A stretch of 53,752 nt of DNA from CAZCGA01 sp964498075 (GTDB taxonomy: Bacteria; Desulfobacterota; Binatia; HRBIN30). The notes beneath the pieces were generated by a model. It ran no database searches. It was not told the DNA's origin and was given only the letters and a program-made list of their open reading frames with translations. A program made the position numbers and the translations under genes. The stretch is from positions 1-53,752 of the forward strand of contig CAZCGA010000032.1 of NCBI GenBank assembly GCA_964498075.1. The letters are read 5' to 3'. This document shows, in pieces, positions 39,192 to 47,517 of this stretch (positions within the stretch are counted from its first letter, which is position 1; every line of letters begins with the position of its first letter).

Positions 39192-40400
39192 TCAGTGCCC
39201 GCCTTCCCGCGGCTCGCGTCTTGTCACCGTGAGCATCTTGGCATCAATTTGCCCGGGCGTATCGGGGTTGACCTGTCCTGTTCCGCTGACGCGGTTGCCG
39301 AGTCCAATGTCGGTACACTGCAGCGGCGTGTCGTTGTCGCGCCGCAGTATGGTTCCCGGCAGCAGGCGGAGCGGTAGGCTGGTGGTCGGATCATCCAGCA
39401 GCAGGAGGCCGGAGCTGCAGTCGATCGCCGAGACAAAGCCGAAGACACGCAGCGTCTTGCCGGTCGGCGGTTTGGTACTCACACGAATGCTGGAGGCGTC
39501 GATCGTTCCCGGCTTGACGAGATTGATCTGACCCTCGCCCTCGACATGGTCGCCGAGATCGAGGCGCTCGCAGCTGAGGCGGCTTTGATCGGTGCCGCTG
39601 ATGACCGTGCTCTTCAACAGGTGCAGCCGCGAGCGGTGCATGGAATCGTCGATGACGATGAAGCCTTCTTCGCAGCTGCGCGCGGCGATATCGCCGGCGA
39701 AGCGGATGGTCTGGATCGGCTGCGGTCTGTGCGGTGGAAGCGGCGGTGCCAGGGTGACCATCAGCGCGACGATCACTCGATTCGTGGGCCCCGCGGTGGT
39801 CGGCTGCAGCTGAATGTAGCCGTCAACTTCGACCTCGCTGCCCTCCGCAATGTCCGCGCACGATGCTCCTTCGCCATCGCGGCGCACGATGTTGGTGTCG
39901 GCCAGCAGCTGGACCATGAACTGCGTGTCCTCGTGTCGATCGTCGTTCACCAACAGTATCCCATCGGTGCAGTCGACCAGAGCAACGTGACCGTTGAAGT
40001 CGAGTTGGCGTGCGGCTTGGGCTTGAACTCGATCCGGGCGCAGCTCGACATCTTGCAGGACGATCGCGGATCCGGCGGGCACGTCGAGCTGTTGCACGAC
40101 TTGGAACTCCGGAACAGTGAAGCGCAACGAGAGCAAACCCGAGAAGCTCCCACTCAGCTCGAAGTTACCATCGTCGTCGGTGCTGGTTTGTGCGGTGGTC
40201 CCGTCGATCGAGACGGTGACCGAGGGTGGCACGACGGCGCTCGCAGCGGTCGTTCCTGTACTGCTGGTCTGCACGTCGATGACATTTCCGCTGATCGACG
40301 CCGCTGCGCCCGAAATGCCTGTTCCCACCGGACCGCCATCGGCGGCACAGCCGACCAACGCGGCGAATACGAACACCCACAGACTACGAACCCATCTCAT
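39192..40400 (-). CDS. DUF5666-domain lipoprotein
   Basis: A 402-residue lipoprotein. The signal MRWVRSLWVFVFAALVGCAA has a lipobox with Cys18. An N-terminal carboxypeptidase-regulatory-like domain (SVTVSIDGTTAQTSTDDDGN) is followed by three DUF5666-type OB-like repeats, each with a 'xxDCxxGxxxxDD' element (VALVDCTDGILLVNDD, ARSCEEGFIVIDD, SAIDCSSGLLLLDD) and a GxxVEGxGxI strand. Its ATG overlaps the stop of the DUF6502 gene by four bases (ATGA), so the two are co-translated. Function unknown; it is probably anchored in a membrane facing the periplasm. Confidence 0.8.
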   Translation of the reverse strand: MRWVRSLWVFVFAALVGCAADGGPVGTGISGAAASISGNVIDVQTSSTGTTAASAVVPPSVTVSIDGTTAQTSTDDDGNFELSGSFSGLLSLRFTVPEFQVVQQLDVPAGSAIVLQDVELRPDRVQAQAARQLDFNGHVALVDCTDGILLVNDDRHEDTQFMVQLLADTNIVRRDGEGASCADIAEGSEVEVDGYIQLQPTTAGPTNRVIVALMVTLAPPLPPHRPQPIQTIRFAGDIAARSCEEGFIVIDDSMHRSRLHLLKSTVISGTDQSRLSCERLDLGDHVEGEGQINLVKPGTIDASSIRVSTKPPTGKTLRVFGFVSAIDCSSGLLLLDDPTTSLPLRLLPGTILRRDNDTPLQCTDIGLGNRVSGTGQVNPDTPGQIDAKMLTVTRREPREGGH

Positions 40401-41269
40401 CGTGACCTCCGGATACGGCCGGGTGGACTCGGCGGCGCGCTGACGCGCGGCGTCGCTTCATCAAAATAGTAGGTCCCGAGCACGACGCGCGTGCGCTTGC
40501 CGCCGGGGGCGGAGACGTTGCGGTCGCGGTCATACGAGGCCAGCAGGGTGTTGGCGCGGCGGATGAACTCCGCGCCGACCTTCTCGGCCGTGTCCCGGAG
40601 CTCGGCGAGGGCCTGCGACCCGATGTTGTCGTACACCACTTTGCGTTGCAGCCGCGGCGACTCCGGATGCTCGATGTTGTGGACGATCGTTGAAAACAGC
40701 TCGGCGAGATCGGAGCCGAGCAGCGTCAGCTTCATCGACACGTCCTTCGCCGGAATGTGTGCTTCGCGCTGCAACCTCACGTCGCCGTTGGGCAGGAGGT
40801 CGACCACACCGGTCCGAAGGAGCTCGTCGAGCACTGACCGAACCGGAATGTCGACGCCGAGCTCGCGGACCAGGCGGGCGAAGCTCGGGACCTTCGGCCG
40901 CTGGCTCTCATACGCGAGACGCTTCGGCGTACCGTCAGCGTCGGCGAATGGTGGACCGGCCATCCAGCGCCCGATGATATGGGTGGTAACGGTGTCTTCG
41001 ACCTCGACGGCGGGTTCATCGAACGGGCGGTGCTCTCGTAGGCGAGCAATCTCCTTACGGTTGAGGCCGGTCATCAAGGCCAGCCGGCTGTCGGTCTGGC
41101 GCTTGAAGGGCAGGGCGAACTCGTGCTCCGCGACGTTGATGTAGACGTGCTTGGCGATCTGACAGAACGCCGAATAGGAGATTCCATGCGTGATCAGCTG
41201 CCGCACGATCGGCCGCAGCAGGCGGGAGATAGCGGCAGCGAATTGCCCCTTCAGGGCGCCGGGTAACAT
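40397..41269 (-). CDS. DUF6502 family protein
   Basis: A 290-residue protein. ISRLLRPIVRQLITHGISYSAF and the following IAKHVYINVAEHEF look like a helix-turn-helix or helical adaptor start. RLALMTGLNRKEIARL resembles a recognition helix; LLRTGVVDLLPNGDVRL looks like a wing. A DNA-binding regulator is a reasonable inference. It is directly upstream of, and overlaps, the DUF5666 lipoprotein gene. ATG 41269 is used; a TTG at 41326 would add 19 poorly conserved-looking residues. Confidence 0.75.
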   Translation of the reverse strand: MLPGALKGQFAAAISRLLRPIVRQLITHGISYSAFCQIAKHVYINVAEHEFALPFKRQTDSRLALMTGLNRKEIARLREHRPFDEPAVEVEDTVTTHIIGRWMAGPPFADADGTPKRLAYESQRPKVPSFARLVRELGVDIPVRSVLDELLRTGVVDLLPNGDVRLQREAHIPAKDVSMKLTLLGSDLAELFSTIVHNIEHPESPRLQRKVVYDNIGSQALAELRDTAEKVGAEFIRRANTLLASYDRDRNVSAPGGKRTRVVLGTYYFDEATPRVSAPPSPPGRIRRSR

Positions 41270-41429
41270 GCTCGTTGGCTGCGTCGTGGAGTCCGCTTCC
41301 CTAGCTTGGGAGGCGCCGAGCGGCAACCACGGACTTCAAACTTCCCCGCGGATGCCGCTCGGCGGCGCAGCGGCGGAGTTGGCCGCGCAGGATGATCTGC
41401 ACGGGGTCCACCGCCGCGGACAGCGGCTG

Positions 41430-42191
41430 CTAGCTGGTCGGCGTTGGCGTCGGCGTCGGCGTCGGTGTGACCTCGGGGCAAGCATTGGTACAGGCGCTCG
41501 CCGCTTGCGCGCAGATACGGAGTGCGCCGCTCAGCGTCTCGTTGCAGGGTCGCAAGCATGCCAACGCGGCCCGCCACGCGGTGACACAGGCGGCGGCAGT
41601 GCTCGGGTCAGTGGCCGCCGAACAGACCTGACTGGCGGCGGTGACGAGATCGCTGCAGGTGTCACGGCACATCTGCGTCAGGGCGCCCGCAGTGCTCACA
41701 CAGCTCTGCGACGTTTGAACACACTGCGCGACGCATTGCGGGTCTTTCGGTACCACACCTGGGCATACGCCGGTGCACGTGCGTGTATTCGTACGGCAGG
41801 CCTGGCTCGATCCGACGTACGCGGTGAGGCAAGGCTGGGTGCACTGGCTGAGTGCGACGCGGGTTGTGCTACAGGCGTCGGAGCTGCGATCTGCCTTACA
41901 CGCATCCTGGGCTGCCTGCAGCTCGCTCGTGCAGGTCGATTGGACACACAGGCGTGCAGTCACCCGGGCGACGTCACGGCAATCTCGGCCCGCCTCGACG
42001 CAGTCGCGCCGGCATTGATTCATTCCATTGTGGTTGTGACCCGGCCCAACTCCAAATGGCCCACCACCAAACGGGCCGTGGTGCGGGCGGCCACCGCGGC
42101 CCCGGCCGCCATGGGCGCCCACTGTGGTTGCGAGTCCCAAGCTAAGCAGCAGGGCGGCGCACCAGAGTGCTGAATTTTTCGGTCTGATCAT
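41430..42191 (-). CDS. secreted cysteine-rich helical-repeat protein
   Basis: A 253-residue exported protein. The signal peptide (LWCAALLLSLGLATTVGAHG) is followed by a Gly/His-rich stretch (GRGRGGRPHHGPFGGG) and then 24 cysteines in repeating spacings of C-x3-C, C-x6-C and C-x10-C (for example CRRDCVEAGRDC, CLRPCNETLSGALRIC, CAQAASACTNAC). The protein ends in a short Thr/Pro tail. The spacing suggests disulfide-linked helical hairpins; the His-rich start could bind metal. Function unknown. AGGAG lies ten bases before the ATG. An operator-like palindrome and a leader hairpin lie upstream. Confidence 0.75.
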   Translation of the reverse strand: MIRPKNSALWCAALLLSLGLATTVGAHGGRGRGGRPHHGPFGGGPFGVGPGHNHNGMNQCRRDCVEAGRDCRDVARVTARLCVQSTCTSELQAAQDACKADRSSDACSTTRVALSQCTQPCLTAYVGSSQACRTNTRTCTGVCPGVVPKDPQCVAQCVQTSQSCVSTAGALTQMCRDTCSDLVTAASQVCSAATDPSTAAACVTAWRAALACLRPCNETLSGALRICAQAASACTNACPEVTPTPTPTPTPTS

Positions 42192-42223
42192 GGTCGGTTC
42201 TCTCCTCTCAAAAGTATTCTTGA

Positions 42224-42253
42224 GCAGCGCCGCCCACCTCGGGAGGGCGCTGC
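42224..42253 (-). promoter_or_regulatory. hairpin in the leader of the Cys-rich gene
   Basis: GCAGCGCC (42224-42231) pairs with GGCGCTGC (42246-42253) around a 14-base loop that can pair further (CCC/GGG). It lies 33 bases upstream of the start codon in the predicted ~120-base leader. Confidence 0.4.
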
Positions 42254-42320
42254 GGAAGCCGTCGATTCACCGGGTGTGCGGCGGGCCGCGTCCTCCTGAA
42301 GCAGCGCTGTACATAATTGG

Positions 42321-42349
42321 GATATATTCCCATTTAGATGGGAACGCAA
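42321..42349 (-). promoter_or_regulatory. promoter with palindromic spacer, Cys-rich gene
   Basis: On the minus strand TTGCGT (42344-42349) and TATATC (42321-42326) flank a 17-base spacer. The palindrome TTCCCAT-TTAG-ATGGGAA (42327-42344) fills this spacer almost exactly, and a third half-site (TTGGGA, 42318-42323 on the plus strand) overlaps the -10. Two direct copies of ACGCAAGCCCAAAA follow at 42344-42357 and 42362-42375. The layout suggests an operator. Confidence 0.5.
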
Positions 42350-42451
42350 GCCCAAAATATCACGCAAGCCCAAAACCCCATCTGGACCCGGGCGGCGCCG
42401 CCCGCTTCCTTCCGTGGCGCAGCTCAATCATGATGCACGCCGGAGGATGCC

Positions 42452-43381
42452 ATGAGCACGATCAAGATCGGCGTGGGATTCGGCCTGTCACGGCTCGGGT
42501 TGCCGAGCCCGGAGCGCATCTGTACGTACGCCGAGCGGGCGGAGGATCTCGGTATCGATTCGATCTGGCTGTCGGATCACATCGTGTCGCGCCATCCGCA
42601 TTTGGAGATCTCTTGCGTGATGGCGATGTTCGCGGCGCGCACCAAGCGCATCAAGATGGGTCCCAGCGTGCTCACGTTGCCCGCCCGCGATCCCGTGCAA
42701 ACGGCGCGCACATACGCGACCTTGGATTACCTCACCGGCAGCTGCGGGCGCGTGATCATGGCCGTGGGGCTGGGCAGTGACCCGCGCGACTGCATCGCCT
42801 GCGGCGTGCCGGCGGAGGAGCGTGCCGGCCGGCTGGAGGAGGGCGTCGAGGTGTTGCGCAAGCTGTGGGCCGGGCCGCGCGTCACGCACCAGGGGAAGTA
42901 CTACAAGTTCGAGGACGTCACCATCGAGCCGCGGCCGGCGAAAGGTAGACTCGACATTTGGATCGGCGGCCGCACTCTCCCGGCGCTCCGGCGCGTCGCC
43001 AAGTACGGCGACGGGTGGTTTCCGTCGTTCGTCACGCCCGACGAGTTCAAGGCCGGCATGCAGCACCTGGTCACCTACGGCGCGCAGCGCGGCCGCAGCA
43101 TCGATCCGCACGAGGCCGGTGTGGTGATCCTGACATACGTCGATCACGATCGCCGCCGCGCGCAAGCGGTCGCGGAGTTGGTCGCCGCGAGTTTTCAGCT
43201 TCCCGCCGACGCGATGGCGGCGCGCTGCGCGATCGGCACAACGGAGGAGTGCGTGGAAAAGATCCAGACGTACGTGGAGGCCGGCTGCAGCAAATACGTG
43301 CTGTTTCCGATCGCACCGCCGGACGAGCTGGTGGCGCAGATCGAGCTGTACGGCAAGGAGATCGTTCCGCGGTTTGGATGA
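42452..43381 (+). CDS. LLM-class flavin/F420-dependent oxidoreductase
   Basis: A 309-residue TIM-barrel protein: KIGVGFGLSRLGLPSPER, AEDLGIDSIWLSDHIVSRHP, IKMGPSVLTLPARDPVQTA and RVIMAVGLGSDP are luciferase-like signatures, with the later RLDIWIGGRTLPALRRVAKYGDGW. F420 is the likelier cofactor because the SDHI motif follows the pattern of F420-dependent members. GGAGG five bases before the ATG. It is the second member of this family in the window and lies ten bases upstream of the RNase R gene, though they need not be functionally linked. Confidence 0.85.
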   Translation: MSTIKIGVGFGLSRLGLPSPERICTYAERAEDLGIDSIWLSDHIVSRHPHLEISCVMAMFAARTKRIKMGPSVLTLPARDPVQTARTYATLDYLTGSCGRVIMAVGLGSDPRDCIACGVPAEERAGRLEEGVEVLRKLWAGPRVTHQGKYYKFEDVTIEPRPAKGRLDIWIGGRTLPALRRVAKYGDGWFPSFVTPDEFKAGMQHLVTYGAQRGRSIDPHEAGVVILTYVDHDRRRAQAVAELVAASFQLPADAMAARCAIGTTEECVEKIQTYVEAGCSKYVLFPIAPPDELVAQIELYGKEIVPRFG

Positions 43382-43391
43382 TCAGTGACGA

Positions 43392-45704
43392 GTGACGAGC
43401 AGACTCTCAGCTGATGCTTTCGTCGCGCTGCTGGAGCGGCGTGCGCCGCGTCCGCTTTCCATCGAAGAGATGGCGCGGATGCTCGAACTGGAACGCTACG
43501 ATCGCAAGCAGATCAAGGCGACACTGGACGCGCGGGTGGCGAGCCGGACGCTGCGGCGCATCGGGAAGACCCGCTACCAGTGGCTTCGCGAGGTCGACCG
43601 CACCCCGCACCGCGAGCGACCGCCGGGGGTGCACCGCACCGCACAGAAGGGGCCCGGACAGCAGATCGAGGGGCACTACTCCCGCGTCCGCGCCGGCTAC
43701 GGCTTCGTCGAGGTGCTCGGACGAGCGGCCGATCGCTTTGCGCGGGACATCCTGGTCCCGGCCGGGATGGAAGGGGAAGCGCTGCACGGCGACCGCGTTG
43801 CCGTCGACATCATTCGACGTGATCTGCGTGCCCAGCGTTTCGTCGGACGTGTTGTGTCGGTTACCGGCCGGGTGCACGAGCGCATCATCGGCACGCTGCA
43901 GCCGAGCCGCGCCGGCTGGGTATTGGTGCCGGAAAACGAGCTGCTCCCGCCGGTCGAGATCCTCGACGGTCAGCCCCGCCGCGACGACGCCGGGCGCGTA
44001 GCCCTCGTCAGGCTCACGAGGCCGCCCACTCCGACGCGCGGTCCCGGTGGGCAGCTCGAAGAGATCCTCGGCGACGCCGATGATCCCGAAGTCCAGTTCC
44101 TGACGATCGTCTTCGAGCATGGCTTGCGCACCGAGTTTCCGCCCGAGGTGCTTGCGGAAACCGAGGGACTGCCGCCCGACCCGTCCGAGCGAGACTTCGC
44201 CGGCCGGGAAGATCTGCGCACGCTGCCGTTCGTGACCATCGATGGCGAGAGCGCGCGCGACTTCGACGACGCGGTCTGCTTGGAAGAGGTGCCGCGCAGC
44301 GGCTACCGGTTGTGGGTCGCCATCGCCGACGTGTCGCACTATGTGCGGCCCGGCGGGGCTCTCGATACGGAGGCGGCGCGGCGCGGCACCAGCGTCTACT
44401 TCCCCGACCGGGCCATCCCGATGCTGCCGGCGCAGCTCTCGAACCAGCTCTGCTCGTTGAATCCGGGACGCGATCGGCTGGTGATGGTGGCGGAGCTCCT
44501 CTACGGTCACGACGGCCGCCGCCGCGACGCGCGGTTCTGCCGCGCGGTGATCCGCAGCCATGCGCGGCTTACCTACACCAAGGTCGCCGCGGTCCTCTCG
44601 GCGGCGGACACGCCGGAAATCCGCGGCTGGCGCGACGAGCTGCGCGCGCTGATCCCGCAGCTCCAGCACATGCGTATGCTGATGCGCGTGCTCTACCGCA
44701 ACCGCGTGAAGGCGGGCTCACTCGATCTCGACCTGCCTGAGGCGCTCGTCGATCTGTCAGACGAGGGACGCAGCGTCGGCGTGCGGCTGCTGGCGCGCAA
44801 CGATGCGCACCGGCTCATCGAAGAGCTCATGCTCGAAGCCAACTGCGCCGTCGCCGCCGGCTTGCGCGATCAGCGGATCCCGTTTCCCTATCGCATCCAC
44901 GAGCCCCCCGAGGCGGCCGACATCGACGACCTCAATGAGTTCCTGCGCGTCTTCGGTTTCGGCGTGGAGTACGAGGGGAAGGTGCGGCCGCAGGACGTCC
45001 AACGTCTGCTCGACCAGATCGAGGGTCACCGTCTGGCGCGCGTGCTTTCGCGTCTGGTGCTGCGCTCGCTGAAGCAGGCGCAGTACAGCACGACCAACGC
45101 CGGACACTTCGGCCTCGCGTTTCCGACGTACTGCCACTTCACCTCGCCGATCCGGCGCTACCCGGACCTGATCGTGCACCGGCAGCTCGGCCACTGGTTC
45201 GATGGGCAGGCCGAAGCGGCACGCGCCGAAGCCGAGGCCATCGAGGCCGCGAGCGTGGCCAGCTCGCAGGCGGAGCGCGGCGCGATGGAGGCGGAGCGTG
45301 CCATGCTGGACCTCAGGAAGGCGGAGTTCATGCTCGGGCACCTGCTCGAACCGGAACCCGGCACCATCGTAACGGTGCTGTCCTTCGGATTTTTCGTCGA
45401 GCTGGACGCCTACCCGATCGAAGGCCTGGTCCGGGCCGACACTCTGAGCGACGATCGCTACTCCTTCATCGAGGCGGAGCGCGCACTCAAGGGCATGCGT
45501 ACCGGTAAGCGTTTCCGTCTCGGCGATCGCGTCCTGGTCGAAGCCACGAACGTCTCCCTGCGGGGCCGTAAGATCGACTTCGCTGTGTTGGAGCGCCTGG
45601 TGCCGGCGGTCGCTGAAGAGGTTCCAAGTCGCGACAAGCGCCCGAAGCGACGCCCACCGCGACGCGAACCGAAGAGGAATGGGCGAGGCGCCCGGAAGAA
45701 GTAG
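43392..45704 (+). CDS. rnr: ribonuclease R (RNB-family 3'-5' exoribonuclease)
   Basis: A 770-residue RNase II/R protein. N-terminal winged helix (PLSIEEMARMLELERYDRKQ), cold-shock domains (IEGHYSRVRAGYGFVEV; FARDILVPAGMEGEALHGDRV), the RNB catalytic core with the Asp cluster (FVTIDGESARDFDDAVCLEE), HFTSPIRRYPDLIVHRQL, an S1 domain and a basic tail rich in Lys/Arg. It degrades structured RNA from the 3' end. GTG 43392 is the start, with weak Shine-Dalgarno; the length is usual for RNase R. Confidence 0.95.
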   Translation: MTSRLSADAFVALLERRAPRPLSIEEMARMLELERYDRKQIKATLDARVASRTLRRIGKTRYQWLREVDRTPHRERPPGVHRTAQKGPGQQIEGHYSRVRAGYGFVEVLGRAADRFARDILVPAGMEGEALHGDRVAVDIIRRDLRAQRFVGRVVSVTGRVHERIIGTLQPSRAGWVLVPENELLPPVEILDGQPRRDDAGRVALVRLTRPPTPTRGPGGQLEEILGDADDPEVQFLTIVFEHGLRTEFPPEVLAETEGLPPDPSERDFAGREDLRTLPFVTIDGESARDFDDAVCLEEVPRSGYRLWVAIADVSHYVRPGGALDTEAARRGTSVYFPDRAIPMLPAQLSNQLCSLNPGRDRLVMVAELLYGHDGRRRDARFCRAVIRSHARLTYTKVAAVLSAADTPEIRGWRDELRALIPQLQHMRMLMRVLYRNRVKAGSLDLDLPEALVDLSDEGRSVGVRLLARNDAHRLIEELMLEANCAVAAGLRDQRIPFPYRIHEPPEAADIDDLNEFLRVFGFGVEYEGKVRPQDVQRLLDQIEGHRLARVLSRLVLRSLKQAQYSTTNAGHFGLAFPTYCHFTSPIRRYPDLIVHRQLGHWFDGQAEAARAEAEAIEAASVASSQAERGAMEAERAMLDLRKAEFMLGHLLEPEPGTIVTVLSFGFFVELDAYPIEGLVRADTLSDDRYSFIEAERALKGMRTGKRFRLGDRVLVEATNVSLRGRKIDFAVLERLVPAVAEEVPSRDKRPKRRPPRREPKRNGRGARKK

Positions 45705-45731
45705 AAGGGGTGCGGCCTCGACGGACTGTGG

Positions 45732-45737
45732 TATAGA
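45732..45737 (+). promoter_or_regulatory. -10-like TATAGA close to the MBL gene start
   Basis: TATAGA lies six bases before the ATG at 45744. No good -35 is seen at the right spacing, and no Shine-Dalgarno precedes the ATG, which would fit a leaderless message. Confidence 0.3.
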
Positions 45738-45743
45738 CGCCGC

Positions 45744-46673
45744 ATGGAGCTGCGAGAGATCGGCACTGACGTGTATGCCTGCCTGCAGGAAGACCGTGGG
45801 CTGGGCACGAGTAACTCCGGCCTCATCAATCGCGCCGGCGGACTGGTGATCGATACCTTCTGGGATCTCGCGCACACGCGCCAGCTCATCGCAACCTACA
45901 CGCGTGTCTGGAGGGGGCCGGCGCGCCGCGTCGTCAACACCCACCACAACGGCGACCATTGCTGGGGGAATCAACTGTTCGCGGACGCCGAGATCATCGG
46001 CCACCGCTTGTGCGCCGCGGCCTTCGAGAAGGAGAGCCCCGCTGGTATGGAAGCGCTGCGCCAGGCTGCCGGCAGCAGCAACCCCGCGGTTGCCGCACTC
46101 GCGCAGGCGCTGGCGGCGTGGGATTTCTCCGGCATCACCCTGACACCGCCGACCACGCTCATTGACGACCGACTCTCGCTCGATCTCGACGGCATCACGG
46201 CGCACCTCATCTACGTCGGCCCAGCCCATACCGCCGGCGACGTCATCGTCCACCTGCCCGCGCAACGCGTGGTGTTTACCGGCGATGTGCTGTTCCGCCT
46301 GTGCACGCCCATCGGGTGGGAAGGGACCTTCGATCGCTGGATCGCCGCGCTCGATGCGATCGTCGCACTCAATCCGGAGGTGATCGTGCCCGGCCACGGG
46401 CCGCTGTGCGGCGTGGAAGGTCCACGGGAAATGAAAGCGTACCTGCAGTACGTACGGTCCGAGTCGAAGCGCGGCTTCGACGCGGGGCTGTCGGCGCTGG
46501 AGGCGGCGAAGCGGATGGATCTGGGGCCGTATGCCGGGTGGACGGAGCCGGAGCGCCTGCTGTTCAACGTCGAAAGGGCGTATCGCGAATGTCGCGGCGA
46601 GCCGTTCGATGCGCCCATCGACGTCGCCGCGATCTTCCGCGGCATGCACGAGCTGCGGCAGTCGCGAGCCTGA
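45744..46673 (+). CDS. metallo-beta-lactamase-fold hydrolase
   Basis: A 309-residue MBL-fold protein. The metal motif is NTHHNGDHCWGNQLF (HHNGDH instead of HxHxDH, so the second His is Asn), followed by VGPAHTAGDVIVHLP, FTGDVLFRLC and VPGHGPLCG with the later His. The N-terminal SNSGLINRAGGLVIDTFWD is typical of a subgroup of esterase/lactonase-like MBL proteins. The Asn change suggests altered metal use or a specialised substrate. It is followed seven bases later by the Tam-like methyltransferase. Confidence 0.75.
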   Translation: MELREIGTDVYACLQEDRGLGTSNSGLINRAGGLVIDTFWDLAHTRQLIATYTRVWRGPARRVVNTHHNGDHCWGNQLFADAEIIGHRLCAAAFEKESPAGMEALRQAAGSSNPAVAALAQALAAWDFSGITLTPPTTLIDDRLSLDLDGITAHLIYVGPAHTAGDVIVHLPAQRVVFTGDVLFRLCTPIGWEGTFDRWIAALDAIVALNPEVIVPGHGPLCGVEGPREMKAYLQYVRSESKRGFDAGLSALEAAKRMDLGPYAGWTEPERLLFNVERAYRECRGEPFDAPIDVAAIFRGMHELRQSRA

Positions 46674-46680
46674 CGTGGCC

Positions 46681-47457
46681 ATGAGCGCGCAGAGCAGTTG
46701 GAACCCCGAGCAGTACGAGCGGTTTCGTAGCGAACGCAGCCAGCCATTCCTTGATCTGTTGGCGTTGGTGCGGCCGCGGCCGGGCATGCGCGTCGTCGAC
46801 CTCGGCTGCGGTACGGGCGACCTGACGCAACGTCTGCATCGTGAGTTGGCGGCGCGCGAGACGGTCGGCGTCGACAGCTCGGCGACGATGCTGGCGAAGA
46901 GTGCGCAGTTCGTCGCCGAAGGTTTGCGGTTCGAAGCCGGCGACGTCCGCGACTTTCATGCTGCGGAGCCCTACGATCTCGTCTTCTCCAATGCGACCTT
47001 GCAATGGCTCCCGGGTCACGAAGACGTGCTGCGTCGGCTGACCGGTGCGGTGGCCGCCGGCGGGCAACTGGCCGTGCAGGTGCCCGCCAACCACGACCAT
47101 CCGTCGCACGTCATCGCCGCCGAGATTGCGGCAGAGGAGCCGTTTCGCACCGCGCTGGCCGGCTATGTCCGCACGCCGGCCGTGCTGGCTCCCGAACGGT
47201 ATGCCGTGTTGCTCGAGCAGCTCGGTTATCGCGAGCAACACGTGCGACTGCAGGTCTACGGCCACCATCTGCAATCGCGTGCGGAGGTTGTCGAGTGGGT
47301 GAAGGGGACGATGCTGGTGGACTATCAGCAGCGGATGCCGGCGGATCTGTTCGAGCAGTTCCTGGCCCGGTATCGAGTCCGCCTGGTGCCGCGGCTCGAC
47401 GACGCGCAGCCGTATTTCTACCCGTTCAAGCGGATACTCTTCTGGGGTCTCCGCTGA
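46681..47457 (+). CDS. trans-aconitate 2-methyltransferase-like SAM methyltransferase
   Basis: A 258-residue class I methyltransferase. WNPEQYERFRSERSQPFLDLL and the SAM motif VVDLGCGTGDLTQRL, then FSNATLQWLPGHEDVLRRL and QVPANHDHPSH, follow the Tam pattern closely, including length. Tam methylates trans-aconitate, a spontaneous by-product that inhibits aconitase. The exact substrate here is inferred from this resemblance. ATG 46681 is chosen; the longer frame is antisense to nothing but overlaps the MBL gene. Confidence 0.75.
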   Translation: MSAQSSWNPEQYERFRSERSQPFLDLLALVRPRPGMRVVDLGCGTGDLTQRLHRELAARETVGVDSSATMLAKSAQFVAEGLRFEAGDVRDFHAAEPYDLVFSNATLQWLPGHEDVLRRLTGAVAAGGQLAVQVPANHDHPSHVIAAEIAAEEPFRTALAGYVRTPAVLAPERYAVLLEQLGYREQHVRLQVYGHHLQSRAEVVEWVKGTMLVDYQQRMPADLFEQFLARYRVRLVPRLDDAQPYFYPFKRILFWGLR

Positions 47458-47467
47458 GCGGATGGAT

Positions 47468-47495
47468 ATCGGGGCACGACAGATCGTGCCCCGAT
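47468..47495. terminator. bidirectional hairpin between convergent genes
   Basis: ATCGGGGCACGA-CAGA-TCGTGCCCCGAT, a perfect 12-bp stem with a four-base loop, sits between the stops of the methyltransferase (47457) and sigma factor (47518) genes. There is no T-run. It may terminate both transcripts; its GGGGCACG core also resembles the palindrome at 3706-3743. Confidence 0.55.
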
Positions 47496-47517
47496 GCGAC
47501 AAAGCGTGAAAGGCGCG

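Noticed and set aside
44757..46787. Long minus-strand open frame over RNase R and the MBL gene
   Set aside because: High-GC antisense shadow; both plus-strand genes have clear catalytic motifs.
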